A stretch of DNA of 64,000 bases, from assembly GCA_900316755.1 (NCBI GenBank), contig ONED01000001.1:1-64000 (forward strand), read 5' to 3'. The stretch comes from an uncultured Eubacteriales bacterium. Lineage in GTDB: Bacteria; Bacillota; Clostridia; Lachnospirales; Lachnospiraceae. Within the stretch, counting starts at the first letter, position 1, and each line of letters opens with the position of its first letter. Under the pieces are notes generated by a model. The model had not been told where the DNA came from, did no database searches, and saw only the letters and a list, made by a program, of their open reading frames with translations. The position numbers and the translations under genes are program-made. Below, one piece after another: positions 25,919-34,980 of the stretch.

Positions 25919-26410
25919 TTGAAAACAAAAGTGGCATATTTTGGTGCCTTGACGGCATTAGGGTTGATTTTTAGTTATATAGAGGCGCTGATTCCGATTC
26001 ATCTGGGAATCCCGGGTGCGAAATTGGGGCTTGCCAATCTGGTAATTGTGGTTGCACTTTATAAAATGAGTGTCAGAGAGTGTTATCTTTTATCTATTGC
26101 AAGAGTGATGCTTTCAGGCTTTCTATTCGGAAATCTGTTTGGAATTTTGTACAGTCTGGCAGGGGGACTTTTCAGCCTGACGGTGATGGCGATTTTAAAA
26201 CGAACGGAGAAATTCAGTATCATAGGAGTCAGCATTGCAGGCGGTGTATTTCATAATGTGGGGCAACTTATCATGGCAGTGGTTGTGCTATGGAGCCTAA
26301 GTATGGTATACTATTTACCGATGTTGTTGATTGCAGGCATAGTGACCGGGCTGTTGATTGGACTGGCAGCAAGGGAAGTATTGAAAAGAGACGGAGTGTG
26401 GAGAGTATGA
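25919..26410 (+). CDS. Gx transporter / heptaprenyl diphosphate synthase component I family membrane protein
   Basis: A 163-residue protein with about five or six membrane helices, rich in glycine (IHLGIPGAKLGLANLVIVVALY, SIAGGVFHNVGQLIMAV). It belongs to PF07456, called heptaprenyl diphosphate synthase component I or Gx transporter. The fold resembles small S-component transporters more than a prenyl synthase. I choose the TTG at 25919 because AGAGGG lies just ahead and the preceding gene stops at 25908; an in-frame ATG at 25880 would overlap that gene. The 3' end overlaps the ruvA start (ATGA), linking it to the DNA-repair genes. Confidence 0.75.
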   Translation: MKTKVAYFGALTALGLIFSYIEALIPIHLGIPGAKLGLANLVIVVALYKMSVRECYLLSIARVMLSGFLFGNLFGILYSLAGGLFSLTVMAILKRTEKFSIIGVSIAGGVFHNVGQLIMAVVVLWSLSMVYYLPMLLIAGIVTGLLIGLAAREVLKRDGVWRV

Positions 26411-27018
26411 TTTCGTATATCCGGGGAGAATTAGTGGCGGTTGAAGAAGAAAAAGTAATTGTAGATGTAAATGGCGTGGGATTCGGGATTTTTATGCCCG
26501 GACAGGCGATGAACCAGCTTCCGGCATTGGGGAAAGAGATGAAGCTGCATACTTATATGAATGTGCGCGAAGATGCGATACAACTGTTTGGATTTCTGAC
26601 ACGCGACGATTTACAGATTTTTAAACTGGTGATTGGGGTGAGCGGCATTGGTCCCAAAGGGGGACTTAGTATTCTTTCTCATTTGTCACCGGATGAGCTT
26701 CGTTTTGCGGTGATGAGCCATGATGTGAAAGCAATTTCAGGCGCACCGGGGATTGGCAAAAAGACTGCGGAAAAGCTAATCATCGAATTAAAGGACAAGC
26801 TTCGCATAGAGGATGTGCTGGAAAGAAATGCAGATGTGTCAAAGTCCGCTGCCTCAAGCTCCGCAGCAAATCAGGTACAGGCGGAAGCAATACAGGCATT
26901 GGTGGCACTTGGATATGGTAGTACAGAGGCTGCCTCGGCCGTCAGAAAAGTGGAAGTTACGGAAGCACTCACGGTGGAGGATGTGCTGAAACAGGCCTTA
27001 AAATATATGATATCTTAG
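26407..27018 (+). CDS. ruvA: Holliday junction branch migration protein RuvA
   Basis: A 203-residue DNA-binding subunit that tetramerises on Holliday junctions and loads RuvB. An N-terminal OB fold (MISYIRGELVAVEEEKVIVDVNGVGFGI) is followed by two helix-hairpin-helix motifs (GVSGIGPKGGLSIL, ISGAPGIGKKTAEKLIIELKDKL) and a C-terminal RuvB-contact domain after a Ser/Ala-rich linker. The start overlaps the preceding stop as ATGA. No ruvC follows, as is usual for Firmicutes; recU is present later in this window. Confidence 0.96.
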   Translation: MISYIRGELVAVEEEKVIVDVNGVGFGIFMPGQAMNQLPALGKEMKLHTYMNVREDAIQLFGFLTRDDLQIFKLVIGVSGIGPKGGLSILSHLSPDELRFAVMSHDVKAISGAPGIGKKTAEKLIIELKDKLRIEDVLERNADVSKSAASSSAANQVQAEAIQALVALGYGSTEAASAVRKVEVTEALTVEDVLKQALKYMIS

Positions 27019-27036
27019 AAGAGACAGGATTGTGTA

Positions 27037-28038
27037 ATGGAGAAACGAATTATCACGACAGAAAATTTAGAAGAAGATTTGAAGATAGAGAATCACTTGC
27101 GACCGCAGCTCTTAAAGGACTACATTGGGCAGGAAAAGGCAAAGGCAATGCTGAAAGTGTACATTGAGGCTGCAAAATCCAGACAGGAATCCTTAGATCA
27201 TGTACTTTTTTACGGTCCTCCGGGACTTGGGAAGACCACCTTGGCGGGGATTATTGCCAATGAGATGCATGTGAATCTAAAAATTACATCAGGACCCGCG
27301 ATTGAAAAGCCGGGGGAGATGGCAGCGATTCTCAATAATCTGCAGGAAGGAGATGTCCTTTTTGTAGATGAAATTCACCGTCTGAACCGTCAGGTGGAAG
27401 AGGTACTGTATCCGGCGATGGAGGATTTTGCGATTGATATTATGATAGGGAAGGGCTCAGGAGCCCGTTCTATCCGTTTGGATTTGCCCAAGTTTACGCT
27501 GGTTGGTGCAACGACCAGAGCAGGGATGCTGACGGCACCTCTGCGGGATCGTTTTGGTGTCGTGCATCGCCTGGAATTTTACACTGCAGAGGAACTAAAG
27601 ACCATTATTATGCGTTCCGCCAAAGTTCTGGATGTGGAGATTGAGCCGAATGGAGCGATGGAGATTGCAAGGCGTTCCAGAGGCACCCCGCGTCTGGCGA
27701 ATCGACTTTTAAAACGTGTAAGGGATTTTGCTCAGGTGAAATACGACGGTATTATTACCGAGGAAGTTGTCATGTATGCACTGGATTTGCTGGATGTGGA
27801 TACTTACGGACTGGATCATGTAGACCGCAATATTTTGGAAACGATTATTGTCAAGTTTCAGGGTGGTCCGGTAGGTCTTGATACCCTTGCTGCATCCATT
27901 GGAGAGGATTCCGGCACGATTGAGGATGTCTATGAGCCGTATTTGATTCAAAACGGCTTCATCAATCGTACGCCGAAAGGGAGAGTCGTGACGGAACTTG
28001 CATATCATCATCTTGGGCTTACCTGTGAAAATGTGTAA
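27037..28038 (+). CDS. ruvB: Holliday junction branch migration helicase RuvB
   Basis: A 333-residue AAA+ ATPase that drives branch migration with RuvA. Motifs: [16 protein letters not shown], Walker [12 protein letters not shown], Walker [10 protein letters not shown], sensor 1 [20 protein letters not shown] and the arginine-rich C-terminal winged helix ending [17 protein letters not shown]. Length is typical. It follows ruvA after 18 bases. Confidence 0.97.
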   Translation: MEKRIITTENLEEDLKIENHLRPQLLKDYIGQEKAKAMLKVYIEAAKSRQESLDHVLFYGPPGLGKTTLAGIIANEMHVNLKITSGPAIEKPGEMAAILNNLQEGDVLFVDEIHRLNRQVEEVLYPAMEDFAIDIMIGKGSGARSIRLDLPKFTLVGATTRAGMLTAPLRDRFGVVHRLEFYTAEELKTIIMRSAKVLDVEIEPNGAMEIARRSRGTPRLANRLLKRVRDFAQVKYDGIITEEVVMYALDLLDVDTYGLDHVDRNILETIIVKFQGGPVGLDTLAASIGEDSGTIEDVYEPYLIQNGFINRTPKGRVVTELAYHHLGLTCENV

Positions 28039-28044
28039 AAAGAG

Positions 28045-28073
28045 TTGGTTTTTGAGAGAAGATAGTTTATAAT
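28045..28073 (+). promoter_or_regulatory. Sigma-A type promoter of zapA
   Basis: TTGGTT at 28045-28050, a 17-base spacer and a perfect TATAAT at 28068-28073 lie 47 bases before the zapA ATG. Confidence 0.6.
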
Positions 28074-28120
28074 GATAGGATAGTGAAGGACAGACAGAGA
28101 AACATTGAAGGAGGTTCGCT

Positions 28121-28531
28121 ATGGCATCTTCAAGGAACGATACAGAAGTTTTGATTGGCGGAAAGGTTTTTACACTCAGTGGTTTTGAGAGTGAAGAGTA
28201 TTTGCAGAGGGTATCTACTTATCTGAATCACAAAATCGCGGAATGTTCGAATATAGAGGGATATCGCAGGCAGAGCGCAGAAACGAGAAATACGCTTTTG
28301 GCGCTGAATATTGCGGACGACTATTTTAAAGCGAAAAGACAAGGCGCAGCCTTGGAACAGGATGTGGAACAGAAAGATAAAGAAATGTATGATTTGAAGC
28401 ATGAGCTTATTTCTACGCAGATTAAATGTGAAAATTTAGAGCAGGAGCTTCAAAAAGCAAAAGAAGAAAACCAGCAATTACAGATGCAGATTGTCAAACT
28501 GGATGCAGAGATAAAAAACCGTAAGAAATAG
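28121..28531 (+). CDS. zapA: Cell division protein ZapA
   Basis: A 136-residue cytoplasmic protein that bundles FtsZ filaments at the division site. The N-terminal globular ZapA domain has VLIGGKVFTLSGFESEEYLQRVSTYLN, and TLLALNIADDYFKAK follows. The C-terminal half is a long coiled coil (QDVEQKDKEMYDL onward) longer than in E. coli ZapA, ending in a lysine-rich tail. AAGGAGG precedes the ATG. A terminator hairpin covers its stop codon. Confidence 0.88.
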   Translation: MASSRNDTEVLIGGKVFTLSGFESEEYLQRVSTYLNHKIAECSNIEGYRRQSAETRNTLLALNIADDYFKAKRQGAALEQDVEQKDKEMYDLKHELISTQIKCENLEQELQKAKEENQQLQMQIVKLDAEIKNRKK

Positions 28532-28555
28532 ACTGTCGCGGGCAGTCTATTTTTC
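28526..28555 (+). terminator. Rho-independent terminator of zapA
   Basis: A 10-bp stem (28526-28535 with 43-52 of the same hundred, i.e. 28543-28552), a 7-base loop and a T-run follow the last zapA codon; the stop codon is part of the left arm. Confidence 0.78.
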
Positions 28556-28573
28556 TGACTGTCAGGAGGAAGT

Positions 28574-30967
28574 ATGGAAAAAAAGATTGAAATATTAGCA
28601 CCTGCCGGTTCTATAGAAAGTCTTGTGGCCGCCGTTTTAGCAGGAGCAGATGCTGTGTATGTCGGTGGAACCCGTTTTGGGGCGCGGGCATTTGCGGATA
28701 ATTTCAAAGAAGAAGCATTGCTTTGGGCAATCGACTATGTACATTTACACGGCAGAAAAATCTATCTGACGGTGAATACCTTATTAAAAGAAACCGAATT
28801 GGAGACAGAATTGTATTCCTACCTTCTTCCTTTTTATAAGCAGGGACTCGATGCTGTCATTGTGCAGGATATGGGAGTCCTAAAATTTGTGAAAGAGCAT
28901 TTTCCGGATTTGCCGATTCATGCAAGTACCCAGATGACGATTACGGATGTGACAGGTGCACGGTTTCTGGAAAAGCAGGGGGTATCACGGGTCGTAACTG
29001 CAAGAGAAATGCAGCTTGATGAAATCCGGGAAATTGCGGAATATACAAATTTGGAGATTGAGAGTTTTGTGCATGGAGCCCTTTGTTATTGCTATTCGGG
29101 ACAGTGCCTCTACAGCAGTCTGATTGGCGGCCGGAGCGGGAATCGTGGGCAGTGTGCCCAGCCCTGTCGTCTTCCTTACCGGACGCAGGGCGAAAAAAAA
29201 GCGCAGTACCTCCTGAGTTTAAAAGATATCTGTACATTGGAGCTGATACCGGAACTTGTGGAAGCCGGAATCCATTCTTTTAAAATAGAAGGGCGCATGA
29301 AGAAACCGGAATATGTAGCGTTGGTGACGGCGATGTACCGTAAATATACGGATTTGTATTTAGAAAAAGGAACATCCGGTTTTTTTGTAGACCCGGAAGA
29401 GAAAGAGAAGCTGATGGATTTGTATAATCGCGGCGGCTCACATGAAGGATATTATCACACGCAGAACGGACGGGACATGATTTCTTTGGAGCGACCCAAC
29501 CATGCAGGTGTCCCTGTATTAAAAGTCATGAACGTCTCCGGAAAATCAGTAACCGCAAGAGCAGTTGTAGATATCCATGCCGGGGATATCATAGAACTTC
29601 CGGACGGGAAAGAGAATTATACATTTGCAAATACGGTTAGAAAAGGGGAGAAAACGACCTTTCTGACCCATAAAAAGCAGCTATTGGAAAAAGGAATGAT
29701 TTTGAATCGCATTCGCAATGACAGTCTTATTCACGAAATTGAGGAAACCATTCTGAAACAGAAAAGAAAAGAAAAAATTAAGGGGAAATTAACACTTTTT
29801 GAGGGAATTTCTGCTAAACTGGTATTATCTCGTGGCGATACAATGGTGGAAGTGTTTGGGGAACAGGTACAAAGCGCCCTAAATCAGCCTATGGACAAAG
29901 AACGCATCGAAAAACAGATGCGAAAGACCGGGAATACGGAATTTGAATTTTCGGAGTTTGAGGTAGAAATGGAGGGAGCACTATTTCTTCCCATGCAGGC
30001 TCTGAATGACCTTCGAAGGAAAGGCATTGAGGCTTTGGAACAGGCAATTTTACGACCCTTTCGGAGAGCAGAAAGACTGAGCAGAGCATCCGAAACCCAT
30101 GTTCCGTCAGAGGGGCTAGACAAGCATGTACCATTTCAGGGGATTTTTGTATCCGTAGAAGAACCGGAACAATTGGAGGCGGCCTATTCTCATCCGGCAG
30201 TCAGACGGATTTATCTGGATGCAAATGCAATTTCCCGGATTTGGGAGCCTGCAAGTGCCAAATTGATACAGGAATTTGTGGGAACTGCACATGGACAGGG
30301 AAAAGAAATCTATCTTGCCCTGCCACATATCTTTCGGAGCAGAACCAGAAAGCAATATGAGGACGCTTACGAGCAGATTTTTGGACAAGGGTTTGATGGT
30401 ATTCTGGTTCGGAATTATGAGAGCTATGCATTTTTGCGGGAGCATCACTATGCAGGCAATATTGTGACGGACTATAATCTCTATCAGTTTAATCGCTATG
30501 CGAAGCAGTTCTGGCAGGAGGAAAACGTGGAATCCATGACAGCACCACTGGAACTAAATCGTGTCGAGTTAAAAGAAGTCGGTTTGGAGAACAGTGAACT
30601 GGTAGCGTACGGGTATCTGCCGATGATGGTCTCTGCCCAGTGTGTCATAAAGACGGTGAAAGGCTGTAAAAAGCAAAAAGGCAGGTTTACGTTTACAGAC
30701 CGTTATCAGAAAACATTCACGGTGAAAAACAATTGTGATTACTGTTATAATATGATATATAATACAGCGCCGGTTATGTTAACGGATCAAAAGGAAGAAA
30801 TACAGGAGCTTTCTCCTAAGGCAATCCGTTTACATTTTACGATAGAATCAAAATCGGAGATAGAACGGATTCTTTGCTTGTATGAAGATATATTCTGTAA
30901 AAACGAGCCGGCAACAGAACCGGAACAGGAATTTACCAGAGGGCATTTTAAACGGGGAATTAAGTAG
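28574..30967 (+). CDS. U32 family protein with DUF3656 (RlhA-like RNA hydroxylation)
   Basis: A 797-residue protein. Residues ~1-330 are the U32 domain (ILAPAGSIESLVAAVLAGADAVYVGG, HASTQMTITD). It includes the cysteine cluster CYCYSGQCLYSS ... GQCAQPCRLPY that likely holds an iron-sulfur cluster, and FKIEGRMKKPEYVA. A middle region resembles DUF3656, and a C-terminal domain contains a CDYCYN motif. Though named peptidases, several U32 members are tRNA or 23S rRNA hydroxylation factors (TrhP, RlhA), and the long form with DUF3656 is closest to RlhA. Which RNA is modified here cannot be read from sequence. Confidence 0.82.
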   Translation: MEKKIEILAPAGSIESLVAAVLAGADAVYVGGTRFGARAFADNFKEEALLWAIDYVHLHGRKIYLTVNTLLKETELETELYSYLLPFYKQGLDAVIVQDMGVLKFVKEHFPDLPIHASTQMTITDVTGARFLEKQGVSRVVTAREMQLDEIREIAEYTNLEIESFVHGALCYCYSGQCLYSSLIGGRSGNRGQCAQPCRLPYRTQGEKKAQYLLSLKDICTLELIPELVEAGIHSFKIEGRMKKPEYVALVTAMYRKYTDLYLEKGTSGFFVDPEEKEKLMDLYNRGGSHEGYYHTQNGRDMISLERPNHAGVPVLKVMNVSGKSVTARAVVDIHAGDIIELPDGKENYTFANTVRKGEKTTFLTHKKQLLEKGMILNRIRNDSLIHEIEETILKQKRKEKIKGKLTLFEGISAKLVLSRGDTMVEVFGEQVQSALNQPMDKERIEKQMRKTGNTEFEFSEFEVEMEGALFLPMQALNDLRRKGIEALEQAILRPFRRAERLSRASETHVPSEGLDKHVPFQGIFVSVEEPEQLEAAYSHPAVRRIYLDANAISRIWEPASAKLIQEFVGTAHGQGKEIYLALPHIFRSRTRKQYEDAYEQIFGQGFDGILVRNYESYAFLREHHYAGNIVTDYNLYQFNRYAKQFWQEENVESMTAPLELNRVELKEVGLENSELVAYGYLPMMVSAQCVIKTVKGCKKQKGRFTFTDRYQKTFTVKNNCDYCYNMIYNTAPVMLTDQKEEIQELSPKAIRLHFTIESKSEIERILCLYEDIFCKNEPATEPEQEFTRGHFKRGIK

Positions 30968-30975
30968 GTGATAAA

Positions 30976-32340
30976 TTGGCAAATATAATAATAGAGTGTT
31001 CAAAATATCTGATGATTATATTGATTACCATATATGCTTATCAATGCTTTACGGTATTTGGCTATGCAGATGTGGAAGATAAAAAACGGATTTTCCGCAG
31101 TCAGAACACACTGATGTTTATGATTCATTTTATGGCATTTGCGGGGATGTATCTAAAGACAGAAGAATGGAAGCTCTTGCTGTTTTACGCCGTACAGGCT
31201 GTGATTTTGCTGGCAACGATTTTGCTGTATACGCGCATCTATCCGAAAGTGTCCAGACTGATTGTCAATAATATGTGTATGCTTTTGACCATCGGCTTTA
31301 TTATGATAACAAGGCTTCAATATACCAAGGCAGTGAAACAGAGTATTATCGCAGCAGGCTCGGTAGCGCTCAGTCTCCTTGTGCCCTCCCTGATTCGAAA
31401 ATGGAAGGAGCTTCCCCAGCTTCGCCTCATTTATGGAGGAGTGGGTCTGATTGCTTTAGCTGCAGTTGTTGTGATTGGTCAGGTGTCAGGAGGGGCAAAA
31501 CTCGGATTTGAAATTGCCGGATTCGGAATCCAGCCGTCAGAGTTTGTGAAAATCCTGTTTGTATTTTTTGTGGCGGCCAGTTTTTATTCCTCCACATCCT
31601 TTATAAATGTGGTTCTCACAACCATCGCTGCGGCATTCCACGTATTGATTTTGGTGGTATCAAAGGATTTAGGAGCTGCCCTGATTATTTTTGTCGTGTA
31701 TTTGGTTATGCTCTATGTAGCGACGAGACAGCCTCTCTATATCGCAGCGGGATTGGGAGCCGGAAGTGTGGCGGCGGTAGCTGCATACCATCTGTTTAGT
31801 CACGTCAGAGTACGTGTACTGGCATGGAAAGATCCGTTTTCTTCTTATGAGCAGGGGGGCTATCAAGTGGCACAGTCTCTATTTGCCCTTGGAACGGGGA
31901 GTTGGTTTGGCACAGGACTATATCAGGGGAAAGCAGATGCCATTCCGGTTGCAGATGAGGATTTCATTTTTTCGGCAATTGCAGAGGAAATGGGGCTGAT
32001 TTTTGCATTGTGTATGATTCTCATTTGCCTGAGCTGCTATGTCATGTTTTTGAATATTGCCATGCAACTTCGCAACCATTTTTACAAACTGGTTGCATTG
32101 GGCCTTGGAACCTGTTATATTTTCCAGACCTTCATCAATATCGGCGGAGTTACAAAATTCATTCCCTCCACCGGGGTGACGCTGCCTCTGGTGAGCTATG
32201 GTGGAAGCTCCGTTCTCAGCACCTTTATTATGTTTGCAATTATTCAGGGATTATATATTTTAAGAGAAGACGAGGAAGAAGAGATTGAAAGAAAGAAAAC
32301 GCAGCAAAAAAGAAACCGGGGAACGCGACCTTCTGCGTAA
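30976..32340 (+). CDS. SEDS-family peptidoglycan polymerase (FtsW/RodA/SpoVE)
   Basis: A 454-residue multi-pass membrane protein. The C-terminal two thirds contain the SEDS signatures: GFGIQPSEFVKILFV, SKDLGAALIIF, the loop region FSSYEQGGYQVAQSLFALGTGSWFG, DEDFIFSAIAEEMG and STGVTLPLVSYGGSSVLSTF. An extra ~120-residue hydrophobic N-terminal part precedes them. It begins with TTG at 30976 behind AGGTGAT. SEDS proteins polymerise lipid II with a partner class B PBP; that partner is the next gene, which overlaps by 56 bases. Whether the pair serves elongation, division or spores cannot be decided here. Confidence 0.9.
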   Translation: MANIIIECSKYLMIILITIYAYQCFTVFGYADVEDKKRIFRSQNTLMFMIHFMAFAGMYLKTEEWKLLLFYAVQAVILLATILLYTRIYPKVSRLIVNNMCMLLTIGFIMITRLQYTKAVKQSIIAAGSVALSLLVPSLIRKWKELPQLRLIYGGVGLIALAAVVVIGQVSGGAKLGFEIAGFGIQPSEFVKILFVFFVAASFYSSTSFINVVLTTIAAAFHVLILVVSKDLGAALIIFVVYLVMLYVATRQPLYIAAGLGAGSVAAVAAYHLFSHVRVRVLAWKDPFSSYEQGGYQVAQSLFALGTGSWFGTGLYQGKADAIPVADEDFIFSAIAEEMGLIFALCMILICLSCYVMFLNIAMQLRNHFYKLVALGLGTCYIFQTFINIGGVTKFIPSTGVTLPLVSYGGSSVLSTFIMFAIIQGLYILREDEEEEIERKKTQQKRNRGTRPSA

Positions 32341-33724
32341 GGGAATCGTCGGCGTAACCTATTTTTTCGTGGTATTGTTCTTGGTTATGATGGGATATAT
32401 TGTCTATTTTAATGCAGTAAAAAGTAAGGAAATCATCAACAGCCCGTATAATGTCCGTCTGGATTCGATGTCTGACCGGGTGGTTCGGGGGAAAATTCTG
32501 GATAGCGACGGAAATGTTCTGGCAGAAACCATTGTCTCAGAGGATGGGCTGGAGAAGCGGAATTATCCTTACGGAGAAATCTATGCCCATGTGGTAGGGT
32601 TTGATTCCATGGGAAAATCCGGACTGGAGTCCACGGAAAACTTTGACCTCCTTACATCAAATGCCTTTTTTCTGGAAAAGCTTGCAAAAGAATTTCAAGA
32701 GAAAAAGAATATCGGCGATAATGTTGTGACCACTTTGAATACGGATTTGCAGACAGCCGCTTATAAAGCGCTGGGAAGCTATAAAGGAGCCGTGATGGTG
32801 ATGGAAGCGAGTACCGGAAAAGTACTTGCCATGGTGTCAAAACCATCCTTTAATCCGAATCACATTGCAGACGATTGGGAATGGCTTACGACGGATGCAA
32901 ACAGTACGCTTTTGAATCGTGCGACTCAGGGCGCTTATGCTCCCGGTTCTATTTTTAAGATTGTAACGACACTGGAATATATGCGTGAAAACCCGGATTA
33001 CTCGGATTATTTTTACGTTTGCGAGAGCAAGATTACCGAGGGAGAGACGACCATTCATTGTGCCGGAAACCGCGCGCACGGAGAAGAGACACTTGCCGAT
33101 TCTCTGGCAAATTCCTGTAATGCTTCCTATTCCAATATTGGATTGGGGCTAGACCTTACTTCCTACCGGAAAACTGCAGAAGAGCTATTATTTAACGCAA
33201 AGCTGCCGACGCTTTTGCCATACACGAAAAGTAAATTTCAACTGACAAAGGATTCCGATACAAGTGAAGTGATGATGACTGCCATTGGGCAGGGAAAGAC
33301 GCAGGTGAGTCCGTACCATATGACACTGATTTCTGCCGCAATCGCAAACGGCGGAACACTGATGCAGCCTTATCTGGTAGAACAGGTGGAAAATTATACC
33401 GGTACGACTATCAGCAAAAATATGCCGGAAAGATACGGAACGCTGATGACTTCTGCGGAGGCGGCACAATTGAAAGAATATATGGCAGGTGTGGTACAAA
33501 ATGGTACCGGAAAGGCCTTGAATGGTGGGAACTATACGGTTGCCGGAAAAACCGGAACTGCAGAGTACAGTAGTGACAAGGCAAAATCACACTCCTGGTT
33601 TACCGGATTTACAAACGTGGAAAATCCAGAGCTGGTTATCAGTGTTGTGGTGGAAAGTGCAGACAATTCCGGCATGAGTGCAGTATCTGTCGCGAAGCAG
33701 GTGTTAAACGCATACTATGATTGA
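32285..33724 (+). CDS. Class B penicillin-binding protein (PbpA/FtsI-like transpeptidase)
   Basis: A 479-residue protein with one N-terminal membrane helix (residues ~19-42), a short pedestal region and a transpeptidase domain. Catalytic motifs are complete: PGSIFKI (S222, K225), SCN (S277-N279) and KTGTAE (K422). It is shorter than typical FtsI and close in size to the PbpA class that partners RodA. It starts with TTG at 32285 inside the SEDS gene, a 56-base overlap that should couple their synthesis. Function: cross-linking of new glycan strands. Confidence 0.92.
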   Translation: MKERKRSKKETGERDLLRKGIVGVTYFFVVLFLVMMGYIVYFNAVKSKEIINSPYNVRLDSMSDRVVRGKILDSDGNVLAETIVSEDGLEKRNYPYGEIYAHVVGFDSMGKSGLESTENFDLLTSNAFFLEKLAKEFQEKKNIGDNVVTTLNTDLQTAAYKALGSYKGAVMVMEASTGKVLAMVSKPSFNPNHIADDWEWLTTDANSTLLNRATQGAYAPGSIFKIVTTLEYMRENPDYSDYFYVCESKITEGETTIHCAGNRAHGEETLADSLANSCNASYSNIGLGLDLTSYRKTAEELLFNAKLPTLLPYTKSKFQLTKDSDTSEVMMTAIGQGKTQVSPYHMTLISAAIANGGTLMQPYLVEQVENYTGTTISKNMPERYGTLMTSAEAAQLKEYMAGVVQNGTGKALNGGNYTVAGKTGTAEYSSDKAKSHSWFTGFTNVENPELVISVVVESADNSGMSAVSVAKQVLNAYYD

Positions 33725-33739
33725 GGCTGGGGAATCGTG

Positions 33740-34084
33740 ATGAAATATTATTATAATCTTTATATAAGCGAGCCGCTGCTTGCAAAGAAACAAGAGATTT
33801 TAGAAAAGCTTAAGCAGGGAAAACTTCAGGTGAACCGATATCTTATTGTCCTTGCGAAAAATCAAAAAAACCATTTGGAATTTTTTGATTCCGCTTTTTT
33901 GAAGCAAAAACAGACTGACAAGGATGAGTTGTTTGTAGTCGGAATCGCCGATGGATGTGACGGAGCCCTTGAATTAGTGGAAAAAATTACGCAGGAAGTG
34001 TATGATAAAACAAAAGGAACCGATATTCGAAATTACCTTTTGGAGCAACAAAGAGAATTTGAAGAAAGAGTCAAACAGGTGTAA
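33740..34084 (+). CDS. Conserved hypothetical cytoplasmic protein
   Basis: A 114-residue protein (MKYYYNLYISEPLLAKKQEI) with no signal peptide or membrane segment and no motif I recognise. It is rich in charged residues and predicted alpha/beta, with VVGIADGCDGALELVEKI in the middle and a helical C-terminus. GTG at 33737 is an alternative start one codon upstream. It sits tightly between the PBP gene and a DUF2953 gene, with four bases to the latter, so it is probably co-transcribed. Function unknown. Confidence 0.6.
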   Translation: MKYYYNLYISEPLLAKKQEILEKLKQGKLQVNRYLIVLAKNQKNHLEFFDSAFLKQKQTDKDELFVVGIADGCDGALELVEKITQEVYDKTKGTDIRNYLLEQQREFEERVKQV

Positions 34085-34087
34085 CTT

Positions 34088-34963
34088 ATGCTACATATAG
34101 TATGGATGCTGTTAAAAATCATAGGGATTCTGCTTTTGGTACTGCTGGGACTTTTGGTAATTATCAGTGCTACTATTTTGACTGTGCCGCTTCGTTACCG
34201 GGGGGAGGCAAGTGCTTCCGGCACTGTGGAAAGCCTGCGCATTTACGCAAAGTTTTCGTGGCTGCTTCATCTGGTTTCAGGGTACCTTCTTTACGAGGAT
34301 GGAAAAACAAAGTGGCAGGTGCTTGTTTTATGGAGAAAGCGCAATTCAGAAAAACCTGTCAGAGAGAAGCAGAAAGCGGAAGAAACCACGGATGTGGAAA
34401 AAACTACGAAAGTGGAAGAAACTGCGGAAATGAAAGAAACCGAGGAAGTGGAAAAAACCAAGGAAGCGGAAGAAATTACAGAAAAAAAAGAGTCTGAGAA
34501 AACGGGAGAATCTGCAGAAAGAACGAAAAAACAGAAATTTTCAGAAAAGATAAAATATACAATTCAGAATATTTGTGATAAGATAAGACTATGCAGAGAA
34601 AAAAAAGAGGATTTACAGGACTTCCTTACAGATGAGATTCATTTATCTTCATGGAAACGGATAAAGCAGGAAATAGTTAGACTTTTAAAATTTTTAAGAC
34701 CAAAAAAGCTGACCGGAAATCTTCATTTTGGATTTGAAGATCCCTCTGTTACAGGAAAAGTTTTAGCCGTTCTGGGAGCGTTATATCCTTTTTATGGAGA
34801 GCATATTCGTATCAACCCCGATTTCGAGAATGAAATTTTTGAGGGAGATGTTTTAGTGAAAGGAAATATCCGTGGTGTGTATGCTCTCATAATTGCGTGG
34901 AATTTGTTCTTTGATAAAAATATCAGAACAACCTATAAAGAGTTACAAAAATGGAAAACCTAA
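34088..34963 (+). CDS. DUF2953 membrane protein (YtfI-like)
   Basis: A 291-residue protein with an N-terminal membrane helix (LLKIIGILLLVLLGLLVIISATIL), an acidic/lysine low-complexity stretch at about residues 95-150 built from EE/TE/VEKT-type repeats, and a C-terminal DUF2953-like part (GNLHFGFEDPSVTGKVLAVLGALYPFYG). In Bacillus the DUF2953 gene ytfI lies beside ytfJ, and here the next gene is the YtfJ homologue. That supports a sporulation link. The repeat stretch is the least conserved part and may vary in length between strains. Confidence 0.75.
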   Translation: MLHIVWMLLKIIGILLLVLLGLLVIISATILTVPLRYRGEASASGTVESLRIYAKFSWLLHLVSGYLLYEDGKTKWQVLVLWRKRNSEKPVREKQKAEETTDVEKTTKVEETAEMKETEEVEKTKEAEEITEKKESEKTGESAERTKKQKFSEKIKYTIQNICDKIRLCREKKEDLQDFLTDEIHLSSWKRIKQEIVRLLKFLRPKKLTGNLHFGFEDPSVTGKVLAVLGALYPFYGEHIRINPDFENEIFEGDVLVKGNIRGVYALIIAWNLFFDKNIRTTYKELQKWKT

Positions 34964-34980
34964 AAACAGGAGGAAGAAAG

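Noticed and set aside
33740..34084. YlbF/YmcA-like or stress protein assignment for the hypothetical gene after the PBP
   Set aside because: Length and helical character are loosely similar, but no conserved motif supports it, so it is left as unknown.
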